Origin: Lachnospiraceae bacterium
GTDB lineage: Bacteria; Bacillota; Clostridia; Lachnospirales; Lachnospiraceae
Assembly (NCBI GenBank): GCA_022781925.1
Contig: JALESO010000004.1
Location: forward strand, 42,169 to 106,168
Length of the DNA stretch: 64,000 nt
Reading direction: 5' to 3'
This document shows, one piece after another, positions 8,703 to 16,488 of the stretch; within the stretch, counting starts at the first letter, position 1, and every line of letters begins with the position of its first letter. The notes under the pieces are model-generated. The model did no database searches and had not been told where the DNA came from. It saw nothing but the letters and a program-made list of their open reading frames with translations. The position numbers and the translations under genes were made by a program.

Positions 8703-10067
8703 ATGGAAAATAATAACAGAAACGGTAAAGTGCCACTGATCAGTAAGATTGCATACGGGTTTGGTGATGTTGGATGTAATTTTAGCTGGATGTTTGTCAG
8801 CAATTTTTTAATGATCTTTTATACAGATGTATTCGGAATTAGTATGGCAGCCGTTTCTGCACTGATGCTGTTTTCAAGGTTTTGGGATGCCATTAATGAT
8901 CCGGTCATTGGTGGGCTGACGGATAAGACCAAAACCAGATGGGGACGGTATCGTCCTTGGCTTCTTGTTGCTGCACCGATTACTGCAATCCTGTTGATTT
9001 TCACGTTCTGGGCACATCCGGACTGGTCGAATACAGCAAAAATCATCTATATGGTCATTACATACTGCCTGTTGGTGCTTGGATATACCTGCGTAAATAT
9101 TCCTTACGGGACTTTATGTGGTGCTATGACACAGGATATTGATGAGCGGGCAAAAATCAATACATCCTGTTCCGTAGCTGCCATGATCGCCATTGGAATC
9201 ATTAATATTATCACAGTTCCATTGATCGGAAAGCTTGGCAGTTACAGTGCAAAGACTGGATATCTTTTGGTAGCAATTATTTATGGTGGTATTTTTGCAG
9301 CATGTCATTTTTTCTGTTTTGCAAAAACAAGAGAAAACGTGACAGTTCCGGAAAAAGAAAAAATTTCCGTAAAGGTTCAGTTAAAAGCAGTTATGCAGAA
9401 CCGCCCATATATTCTGGCACTGATCGGTCAGGTTTTGTTCGGATTTACATTGTATGGAAGAAATGCGGATGTACTTTATTATTTTACATATGTAGAGGGA
9501 AGTGCGTCATACTATACGACATATTCTATGTGTATTATAATTCCGTCTATTATCGGCGCAGCATGTTTCCAGCCAGTGTTCCGTAAGCTTAACAACAAAG
9601 GTCGTACGGCATCGTTGTTTGCATTACTTACAGGAATTTCCATGCTCAGCATGTTTTTCTTCAATGTTCAGGAATCACCAGTGGTATTCTATGCATTGTC
9701 CGGAATTACTCAGTTTTTCTTCTCCGGATTTAACACAGCAATTTATGCAATCGTTCCGGACTGCGTAGAATATGGTGAGTGGAAGACGGGACTTCGAAAC
9801 GATGGTTTTCAGTATGCGTTTGTTTCTCTTGGAAATAAAATTGGAATGGCAGTCGGAACCGCAATGCTGGCAGGACTGCTTGGCAAATATGGTTATGTGG
9901 CTAATCAGGCACAGAATGCACAGGTGCTTGGTATTATGAAACATGCATTTACAACTATTCCGGGAACCCTCTGGATTGTGACAGCAATTGTTTTATTCTT
10001 TTACAGATTGAATAAAAAGCGGTATAATGAAATCATGGAGGACTTGAAAAATGGGAAAAAACATTGA
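8703..10067 (+). CDS. GPH-family (MelB-type) sugar/polyol cation symporter
   Basis: 454 aa with about 12 membrane segments. The glycoside-pentoside-hexuronide signatures are present: N-terminal YGFGDVG, then FYTDVFGIS, DAINDPVIGGLTDKTKTRWGRYRPW in the first cytoplasmic loop, and EYGEWKTGLRNDG late. These carriers bring in glycosides, polyols or sugars with Na+ or H+. The short hydrophilic C-terminus matches GPH proteins without an attached EIIA domain. It lies 121 bases after the dehydrogenase and overlaps the kinase gene by 17 bases, so one operon. Confidence 0.9.
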   Translation: MENNNRNGKVPLISKIAYGFGDVGCNFSWMFVSNFLMIFYTDVFGISMAAVSALMLFSRFWDAINDPVIGGLTDKTKTRWGRYRPWLLVAAPITAILLIFTFWAHPDWSNTAKIIYMVITYCLLVLGYTCVNIPYGTLCGAMTQDIDERAKINTSCSVAAMIAIGIINIITVPLIGKLGSYSAKTGYLLVAIIYGGIFAACHFFCFAKTRENVTVPEKEKISVKVQLKAVMQNRPYILALIGQVLFGFTLYGRNADVLYYFTYVEGSASYYTTYSMCIIIPSIIGAACFQPVFRKLNNKGRTASLFALLTGISMLSMFFFNVQESPVVFYALSGITQFFFSGFNTAIYAIVPDCVEYGEWKTGLRNDGFQYAFVSLGNKIGMAVGTAMLAGLLGKYGYVANQAQNAQVLGIMKHAFTTIPGTLWIVTAIVLFFYRLNKKRYNEIMEDLKNGKKH

Positions 10068-11016
10068 CATTGCAGCACTTGGCGAATTACTGATTGATTT
10101 TACGGAAGCTGGAACCGGCGCGGACGGAATGCGCCTGTTTGAACAGAATCCGGGCGGTGCGCCGGCAAATCTTCTGACGGTTGCCAGCCACATGGGATAC
10201 CGGACAGAGTTTATCGGAAAAGTTGGAAAGGATATGCACGGCGCATTTCTGAAGAAAACACTGGAAAAAGAAGGCATCGGCGTGTCCAATCTGATCGAGG
10301 ATGACGATTATTTTACTACACTGGCCTTTGTTGCCATTGATGAAAACGGCGAGCGTGAGTTTTCCTTTGCAAGAAAACCGGGGGCTGACACACAGCTGCG
10401 TGAGGAGGAACTGAATACGGAACTTTTAGCAAACTGCCGGATTTTCCACTTTGGATCTCTGTCCCTGACCGATCAGCCGGCAAAGGATGCGACACTGGCG
10501 GCCGTAAAAATGGCAAAAGAAGCAGGTGCGCTGATCTCTTACGATCCGAATTACCGTGCGACCCTGTGGAACAGTGAGACAGAAGCAGCTGAAAACATGA
10601 AATCCATGATCCATTATGCGGATGTGATGAAAGTGTCTGACGAAGAAAGCCTGCTTCTCACCAGTGAGACAACCTACGAAGCGGCAGCAGACAAACTGCT
10701 GGCTATGGGACCAAAACTCATTGCAGTAACCCTGGGCAGCGAAGGCGTATTGATGGCAACGAAAGAGAAAAAAGAACGGATCGCCGGATTTTCCGTACAG
10801 TCCGTAGATACTACCGGTGCAGGTGACTCCTTCTGGGGTGGCACGTTGAGTGCATATCTGGCATTGGAAAAAGCAGTGGAGGACCTGACCTGGGATGAAA
10901 TCAGACATTGTGCCGTATGCGGCAATGCAACTGCAGCACTCTGTGTCCAGAAGCGTGGCGGCATTCCTGCAATACCAACAAGAGAAGACGTGGAGCAGCT
11001 GCTGGAAAATTTATAG
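10051..11016 (+). CDS. PfkB-family sugar kinase, fructokinase-like
   Basis: 321 aa ribokinase-fold kinase. The N-terminus GELLIDFTE, the substrate glycine patch NPGGAPAN and the signature DTTGAGDSFWGG (catalytic Asp259) fit fructokinases. The product would be fructose 6-phosphate. The start lies inside the transporter gene with GGAGG upstream, indicating translational coupling. Together: polyol import, oxidation to a ketose, phosphorylation. Fructose as the ketose is inferred from family resemblance only. Confidence 0.88.
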   Translation: MGKNIDIAALGELLIDFTEAGTGADGMRLFEQNPGGAPANLLTVASHMGYRTEFIGKVGKDMHGAFLKKTLEKEGIGVSNLIEDDDYFTTLAFVAIDENGEREFSFARKPGADTQLREEELNTELLANCRIFHFGSLSLTDQPAKDATLAAVKMAKEAGALISYDPNYRATLWNSETEAAENMKSMIHYADVMKVSDEESLLLTSETTYEAAADKLLAMGPKLIAVTLGSEGVLMATKEKKERIAGFSVQSVDTTGAGDSFWGGTLSAYLALEKAVEDLTWDEIRHCAVCGNATAALCVQKRGGIPAIPTREDVEQLLENL

Positions 11017-11062
11017 AAAACGAAAATGGCGACAGTGGAGATATTTTTAATTAAGTAAATTT

Positions 11063-11134
11063 AGAGGCTGTAAGGAATTTTTCCCTGCTAAGCGATTGTT
11101 AGCGTGCAGGGAAAAATCTCTTACAGTCTCTTTT
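11063..11134. repeat. Conserved-core palindrome, copy A (terminator position)
   Basis: Outer arms AGAGGCTGTAAG (11063-11074) and CTTACAGTCTCT (11120-11131) and inner arms around TCCCTGC/GCAGGGA enclose the core GCGATTGTTAGC (11092-11103). That core is the reverse complement of GCTAACAATCGC found in copies B and D. It ends in TTTT and probably terminates the sugar operon. Confidence 0.75.
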
Positions 11135-11173
11135 AACATAAACGAATATCCTACTGTCGCCCCATAATATCAT

Positions 11174-11202
11174 TTGACTTTTCAAAGTAGTAACGTTAGT
11201 AT
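11174..11202 (+). promoter_or_regulatory. Promoter of vanRS
   Basis: TTGACT (11174-11179), 17 bp, TAGTAT (11197-11202), then the ribosome binding site AAGGAAGGA before ATG 11236. Confidence 0.55.
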
Positions 11203-11235
11203 AAAACGGAAGTATTACGAAGGAAGGACAGCTTG

Positions 11236-11943
11236 ATGGGGAAAAAGATACTAATAGTTGACGATGAAAAAGAAATTGCAGATCTGGTGGAAGTCTATCT
11301 GAAAAATGATGGTTATGAGGTCTTAAAATTTTATAATGCAACCGATGCATTGCATTGTGTAATGGAAGAACAGGAGCCGGATCTGGCACTTTTGGACGTA
11401 ATGCTTCCGGATATGAGTGGCTTTACTTTATGTCAGAAAATCCGGGAGAAATATCTGTTCCCGATCATTATGCTGACAGCAAAAGTAGAGGACATGGACA
11501 AGATCACCGGTCTGACCCTGGGGGCGGATGATTACATCACGAAGCCCTTTAATCCATTGGAACTGATGGCCCGGGTGAAGACCCAGCTGCGGCGCTATAC
11601 CCGGTACAATCCGGGAAGCATGGAACCGGAGGAAGAACTGCCGGCGGATGAGATCGACATTCGCGGTCTGCAGATCTGCCGGAATAAGCACAAATGTACG
11701 CTAAACGGGAAAGAACTGAATCTGACACCCATTGAATTTGATATTCTGTGGTATCTGTGTGAACATCAGGGCACAGTGGTGGCATCAGAAGAATTGTTTG
11801 AGGCGATCTGGAAAGAAAAATACCTGGACAACAACAATACCGTTATGACGCATATTGCCCGTCTGCGGGAAAAAATGCAGGAACCTGCCCGAAAACCAAA
11901 GTATGTGAAAACGGTCTGGGGCGTGGGCTACACGATTGAATAG
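11236..11943 (+). CDS. vanR: VanR-type response regulator (OmpR/PhoB family)
   Basis: 235 aa. The receiver domain has the phosphoacceptor D54 (LLDVMLPDMSG) and the switch Lys in DDYITKPFNP. A linker follows, then a winged-helix DNA-binding domain (residues ~135-235) ending KYVKTVWGVGYTIE. It follows AAGGAAGGA and overlaps vanS spacing closely. First gene of a vanRS-vanG-vanXY-vanT set, which is what identifies it as VanR rather than a generic OmpR regulator. ATG 11236 is preferred to the TTG at 11233. Confidence 0.9.
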   Translation: MGKKILIVDDEKEIADLVEVYLKNDGYEVLKFYNATDALHCVMEEQEPDLALLDVMLPDMSGFTLCQKIREKYLFPIIMLTAKVEDMDKITGLTLGADDYITKPFNPLELMARVKTQLRRYTRYNPGSMEPEEELPADEIDIRGLQICRNKHKCTLNGKELNLTPIEFDILWYLCEHQGTVVASEELFEAIWKEKYLDNNNTVMTHIARLREKMQEPARKPKYVKTVWGVGYTIE

Positions 11944-11953
11944 AGGAAACGAG

Positions 11954-13081
11954 ATGGAGCAGAAGAAAAATAATGCCAACCGAAGGTATCTGCGCACGCA
12001 GCTTACCGGGCAGGTGTTTGGCAACTATATACTGGCATTGGTAATTTATGTGGCAGCATTGTTTGCAATCCTGGCAATAGGCTGGAGTGTGAGTATCAAT
12101 ACATCCTGGCAGCCGAGCAGTCTCTATTATCTTTTGCAGTGGGTAAAAGAATGGATCATTGCCATTATGATCATATTGATCCTGATCGGATGGATCGTTA
12201 TCACGCTGCGGTTTATGACACGCCCGCTGCGTTATCTGGATGAACTGGTGGATGCATCGGAAAAACTTGCCAGCCCGGGGGAAGAACCGATCCGGTTATC
12301 AAAAGCAATGAAAAGTGTGGAGGATGAACTGAATCTGGTGCGGGAGGGTGCCCTGCGAAATGCCATGCTGGCAAAAGAGGCGGAGCAGCGGAAAAATGAT
12401 CTGATTGTTTATCTGGCGCATGATCTGAAGACACCGCTGACCAGTGTCATCGGATATCTGACGCTGCTGCGGGATGAGCCGCAGATTTCACCGGAAATGC
12501 GGAGCCGTTATACAGGAATCGCCCTGGAGAAAGCAGAACGTCTGGAGGATTTGATTAATGAATTTTTTGATATCACACGATTTAATCTGACCAGTATCCA
12601 ACTGGAACCGGAGCGGGTCAACATCAGCCGTATGCTGGAGCAGATCGGGTTTGAATTTCATCCGATCCTGGCGGAGAAGGATCTGCAGCTGGAGACAGAG
12701 ATCAAACCGAATGTGGAGATTCTGTGTGATCCGGACAAACTTGCCAGGGTATTTGACAATCTGCTGCGCAATGCAGTGAATTACAGTTATGCAGGTACGA
12801 CGATCCTTCTGTCCATGGATTATCAGCCCATTGAAGATGCCGTCAGGATCTGTGTGGAAAATCATGGAAAAACCATTTCACCGGACAAGCTGGAGCGCAT
12901 TTTTGACCAGTTTTTCCGTCTGGACAGTTCCCGGAGATCGGCCACCGGAGGCTCCGGTCTGGGTCTTGCCATCGCAAAAGAAATCGTGGAACTTCACCAC
13001 GGAACCATTACTGCCGAGAGCGAGAATGAAAGCATCCGCTTTACAGTGATACTGCCGACAGTTCCGGAGAATCTGTGGTAA
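11954..13081 (+). CDS. vanS: VanS-type sensor histidine kinase
   Basis: 375 aa. Two membrane helices (residues ~25-45 and ~68-88) flank a very short outside loop of about 22 residues, as in VanS proteins. A HAMP-like segment is followed by the H-box LAHDLKTPLTSV (His156), then N, G1 and G2 boxes ending GGSGLGLAIAKEIVELHHG. It phosphorylates and can dephosphorylate VanR in response to glycopeptide or envelope stress. ATG 11954 has GAGGAAAC upstream; the TTG at 11936 does not. It lies 10 bases after vanR. Confidence 0.9.
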   Translation: MEQKKNNANRRYLRTQLTGQVFGNYILALVIYVAALFAILAIGWSVSINTSWQPSSLYYLLQWVKEWIIAIMIILILIGWIVITLRFMTRPLRYLDELVDASEKLASPGEEPIRLSKAMKSVEDELNLVREGALRNAMLAKEAEQRKNDLIVYLAHDLKTPLTSVIGYLTLLRDEPQISPEMRSRYTGIALEKAERLEDLINEFFDITRFNLTSIQLEPERVNISRMLEQIGFEFHPILAEKDLQLETEIKPNVEILCDPDKLARVFDNLLRNAVNYSYAGTTILLSMDYQPIEDAVRICVENHGKTISPDKLERIFDQFFRLDSSRRSATGGSGLGLAIAKEIVELHHGTITAESENESIRFTVILPTVPENLW

Positions 13082-13110
13082 AAATAAAAAAAATGTTTCC
13101 TGCTTTTTGT

Positions 13111-13133
13111 CTGTAAGAAAATCGTAAGATTTC
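13111..13133 (+). promoter_or_regulatory. Tandem VanR-like boxes
   Basis: CTGTAAGAAAAT (13111-13122) and TCGTAAGATTTC (13122-13133) repeat GTAAGA with an 11-bp period, the spacing expected for an OmpR/PhoB-type dimer. They resemble the VanR consensus TCGTANGAAANT that I recall from enterococcal vanB work. No good -10 lies just downstream. An extended -10 (TGGTACGAT) occurs at 13191-13199, inside the hairpin. Confidence 0.55.
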
Positions 13134-13179
13134 CGGCAGAAAAACACAAGGAGCAGGACAGAAAATCTGAAAACATGAA

Positions 13180-13226
13180 AAGTCTTGTTTTGGTACGATA
13201 AACGTATCAAAGCAAGGCTTTTTTTG
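13180..13226 (+). terminator. Strong terminator or attenuator between vanS and vanG
   Basis: An 18-bp RNA stem (13180-13197 with 13203-13220, three pairs being G-U, loop ATAAA) is followed by a T-run. Because all DNA mismatches become G-U pairs only in plus-strand RNA, it is built to act on the vanRS-to-vanG transcript. Confidence 0.75.
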
Positions 13227-13281
13227 TTTGATAGAAAAATTCTTTGAATCGCAAAAATTTGATAGAAAAGAGGATAAAGAC

Positions 13282-14343
13282 ATGGGTGAAAAATGTAAAA
13301 AACGTATGAAAGTAGCAGTGATTTTCGGAGGATGCTCTTCTGAATACAGTGTATCTCTGGAGTCAGCCAGTGCAGTGATGAAAAATCTGGATCCGGAAAA
13401 ATATGAGGTGCTTCCGGTGGGTATCACAAAGGACGGGGAGTGGTTTTACTACAACGGACCGGTGGAATATATCGAAAATGACACCTGGAAACAGTCGGAA
13501 TACTGTATTCCGGCTCTGATCTCACCGGATCGCAGGGCGCATGGTCTGGTACTTCTGGAAAAAGACGGGGTTCAGACGGTATCTGTGGACGTAGCTTTTC
13601 CGGTAATGCATGGAAAAAATGGTGAGGACGGAACTGTGCAGGGTTTGATCAAACTGGCGGGAATCCCGCTGGCAGGCTGTGGGATCCTGGCATCCGCCCT
13701 GTGTATGGATAAAGACCGTGCACATCGCGTGGCAGAGGCGGCGGGTGTCCGTGTGCCGAAAGCGTTGGTGCTGATGCAGGGGGATGACCGGAAAAAAGCG
13801 GTGGATTTTGCGGTGGAGACCGGTTATCCGGTGTATGTCAAACCGGTGAAGGCAGGTTCTTCCTACGGTGTGACAAAAGTGGAAAAACCGGTGGAACTGC
13901 AGTCTGCCATCATCAAAGCATTTCAGTATGACGATGAGGTGATCATTGAGGAAAACATTGATGGTTTTGAGGTTGGATGTGCGGTACTTGGCAATCAGAA
14001 CCTGATCACGGGAGAAGTGGATGAGATCCAACTGTCCGGCGGATTTTTTGATTTTACAGAAAAATACACATTGAAGACATCAGAGATCCATGTCCCGGCA
14101 CGGATTGATCTGAGCAAAATGCAGGAGATCAAGCAGACGGCAAAGACCATTTACCGGGCACTGGGATGCAGCGGATTTGCCAGAGTGGATATGTTCCTGA
14201 CACCGGAGGGCGAAATCGTGTTCAACGAAGTCAATACGATACCGGGATTTACCGAGCACAGCCGTTATCCGGGCATGATGAAAGCCGCAGGTCTGGCATT
14301 TCCGGAGATCCTGGAGCGGATCATCCGTCTGGCACTGGAGTAG
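13282..14343 (+). CDS. vanG: VanG-type D-alanine--D-serine ligase
   Basis: 353 aa ATP-grasp ligase. The N-terminus VAVIFGGCSSEYSVSLESA and HGKNGEDGTVQGL are standard for D-Ala-D-X ligases. The omega loop reads FDFTEKYTLKTSEIHVPARI, the form of VanC/E/G D-Ser ligases instead of the YDYEAKY of housekeeping Ddl. VNTIPGFTEHSRYP closes the active site. The product, D-Ala-D-Ser, replaces D-Ala-D-Ala in wall precursors and lowers vancomycin affinity. ATG 13282 follows AGAGG and gives the usual length; in-frame codons back to 13228 lack a site. The next genes, vanXY and vanT, complete the pathway. Confidence 0.92.
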   Translation: MGEKCKKRMKVAVIFGGCSSEYSVSLESASAVMKNLDPEKYEVLPVGITKDGEWFYYNGPVEYIENDTWKQSEYCIPALISPDRRAHGLVLLEKDGVQTVSVDVAFPVMHGKNGEDGTVQGLIKLAGIPLAGCGILASALCMDKDRAHRVAEAAGVRVPKALVLMQGDDRKKAVDFAVETGYPVYVKPVKAGSSYGVTKVEKPVELQSAIIKAFQYDDEVIIEENIDGFEVGCAVLGNQNLITGEVDEIQLSGGFFDFTEKYTLKTSEIHVPARIDLSKMQEIKQTAKTIYRALGCSGFARVDMFLTPEGEIVFNEVNTIPGFTEHSRYPGMMKAAGLAFPEILERIIRLALE

Positions 14344-14451
14344 GAAAAGTGACAGATTCTATAACAGTATGCAATTGATATGACTGAGTAGAAAATGGAA
14401 CAGTTTTTTGAAGAGTGTAAAAAGTGAAGGGACAGAAAGGAGCGCAGTGGT

Positions 14452-15336
14452 ATGGGATTACAGGTGAGAGAGACGCAGGGGCAGCAGCTTTGGCTGGAAC
14501 AGGAAGACATCTATCATGGAAGCCTGATCCTGGTAAATGCGAAACATGCCTATCGGGAGCAGACCGGTAAAAAACGGTATCTGGATGAGACATTGCAGCC
14601 GGTGGTGAAACAGCAGAGAGAAGACTGGCGGCATCTGGTATTAAAGGAAACGGAAGACAGTGAGAAAATGGATCTTACTGCGGAAATCATGGCAATGAAA
14701 CTGCAGCGCAGAGCTGTGATCCTGCTGAATGAACTGATGGCGGACATGCACGGATGGGAGCAGATCGTACCGGTCAGTGCGTGGCGTTCCCATGCAGAGC
14801 AGCAGGATATCTGGGATACCTCCATGCGGGACAGTGGCAGGGAATTTACAGAAACCTATGTGGCGGTTCCGGGGCACAGTGAACATGAGACGGGACTTGC
14901 CATTGATCTGGGGCTGAAACTGGATGTCATTGATTTTATCCGGCCGGAATTTCCTTACGAGGGTATCTGTCAGACATTTCGGAAACTGGCACCGCGCTAC
15001 GGTTTCGTGGAGCGTTATCCAAAGGGAAAAGAGGCAGTGACCGGCATCGGTCAGGAACCCTGGCATTTCCGTTATGTGGGTGCACCCCATGCGGAGATCA
15101 TGACAGAAAAAGGAATGGTGCTGGAAGAATATATTGAGTTTATACGTGAATATGAATATGGCAGAAATCCGTACCGCTACTGTAGTCAGGGAAAGGAAAT
15201 CTGGGTGTCTTACCTGAATGCGCAGGATCAGGAAGAAATTTGCCTGGAAGTGGATGATGCGATGCCCCGGTCCATTTCCGGCAACAATGTGGACGGATTT
15301 GTGATCACAGAGTGGAGAAACTGCCATGGAAAATAG
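14452..15336 (+). CDS. vanXY: VanXY-type D,D-dipeptidase/D,D-carboxypeptidase
   Basis: 294 aa, with no signal peptide or membrane anchor, so cytoplasmic. It belongs to the M15B zinc peptidases: SEHETGLAID supplies H145 and D152, and EPWHFRYVG supplies the catalytic Glu202 and H205. It removes D-Ala-D-Ala dipeptide and the terminal D-Ala of pentapeptide so that D-Ala-D-Ser precursors dominate. VanXY proteins are about 250 aa; this one carries about 40 extra residues at the C-terminus (around EIWVSYLNAQDQEEICLEV). It overlaps the following membrane gene by 11 bases. Confidence 0.9.
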   Translation: MGLQVRETQGQQLWLEQEDIYHGSLILVNAKHAYREQTGKKRYLDETLQPVVKQQREDWRHLVLKETEDSEKMDLTAEIMAMKLQRRAVILLNELMADMHGWEQIVPVSAWRSHAEQQDIWDTSMRDSGREFTETYVAVPGHSEHETGLAIDLGLKLDVIDFIRPEFPYEGICQTFRKLAPRYGFVERYPKGKEAVTGIGQEPWHFRYVGAPHAEIMTEKGMVLEEYIEFIREYEYGRNPYRYCSQGKEIWVSYLNAQDQEEICLEVDDAMPRSISGNNVDGFVITEWRNCHGK

Positions 15337-16486
15337 AGGAGGTCTGGACCGTTACCGTCTGCTGGCAGCATTTCTGGTCATAGCGATCCATACATCACCG
15401 CTGCTGTCACTGAACGAAAACGCAGATTTTTTTCTGACCCGGATTTTTGCCCGGATGGCGGTACCGCTGTTTCTGATGATCACGGGCTATTATGTGGCGG
15501 TAAAGTTCTGGGAGGAAGAACGGGAGCCCTCAGGATCCCTTCACATTCTGGTGAGATTTCTGAAAAAAATTGCCCTGCTGTATGGTATTTCCATTATGTT
15601 ATATCTGCCGGTGGGCCTGTATGCGGGACGTTATAAAGAGATCACCGTTGCAGGAATCTTCCGGATGCTGATCTTTGACGGAACCTTTTATCATCTCTGG
15701 TATTTCCCGGCCTGCATGCTTGGCATGGTGATCCTGTGGATCTGCAGCAGATGCAGCCGGAGATGGATGGAAGAATCAAAGCGGACGTTAGGGGAAGATA
15801 AGCAGGAATTGTCTGATCCGGAGAAAAAAGAAATGATCGGTTTTCAACGGACCATGCTGTTGACGGTTATTTTATATGCATTTGGATTGCTGGGAGACAG
15901 TTATTATGGTCTGACGGAGCAGATTCCGGTGCTGAAGAAACTGTATGACGGCATATTTCATGTGTTTTCTTATACGAGAAACGGAATCTTTCTGGCTCCG
16001 CTGTTTCTGATGCTTGGTGTCTGGATCGCCCAGGTGGAAGCCCGGATCACTGCACAGGAGATGGGGAGACACCTGTATGAAATACAGCTTCACCCGGTAT
16101 ATATCTGGAACCGCAGGAGGGCGGGCACCGGTCTGCTGATCAGCCTGGCACTGATGACGGTGGAGGGATTTATCCTGCACAAAGTACAGTGGCAGAGGCA
16201 TGACAGTATGTATGTGATGCTGCCCTTTGTGATGCTGTTTCTATATATCTGGATCTGTGCCAAGCCGCAGCAGCCGTCACCGCAGCTGCGAAAACTTTCC
16301 ACCTGGATCTATATCCTGCATCCGGCGGTGATTGTGGTGGTGCATGCACTGCCGGGCGGCATGGGAAAACTGGCAGTGGGAAACAGTCTGATCAATTATG
16401 TGCTGGTGGCAGTGGGAACGACGATCCTTTCGGCAGCCGGAATGCTGCTCTGGAAGAAAATGCGAAACATACAGAAGAAGGAATAG
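15326..16486 (+). CDS. vanT: VanT membrane half: acyltransferase_3-type integral membrane protein, separate gene
   Basis: 386 aa with about ten membrane segments. The N-terminus GLDRYRLLAAFLVIAIHTSPL and MITGYYV match the membrane domain found at the N-terminus of VanT serine racemases, proposed to take up L-Ser. In enterococcal and clostridial vanG operons this domain is fused to the racemase in one ~700-aa protein. Here it ends at TAG 16486, and the racemase starts anew at 16489 (TAGAGATG). No frameshift is needed to explain the split: the gene has its own stop and the next has its own start. Confidence 0.85.
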   Translation: MENRGGLDRYRLLAAFLVIAIHTSPLLSLNENADFFLTRIFARMAVPLFLMITGYYVAVKFWEEEREPSGSLHILVRFLKKIALLYGISIMLYLPVGLYAGRYKEITVAGIFRMLIFDGTFYHLWYFPACMLGMVILWICSRCSRRWMEESKRTLGEDKQELSDPEKKEMIGFQRTMLLTVILYAFGLLGDSYYGLTEQIPVLKKLYDGIFHVFSYTRNGIFLAPLFLMLGVWIAQVEARITAQEMGRHLYEIQLHPVYIWNRRRAGTGLLISLALMTVEGFILHKVQWQRHDSMYVMLPFVMLFLYIWICAKPQQPSPQLRKLSTWIYILHPAVIVVVHALPGGMGKLAVGNSLINYVLVAVGTTILSAAGMLLWKKMRNIQKKE

Positions 16487-16488
16487 AG

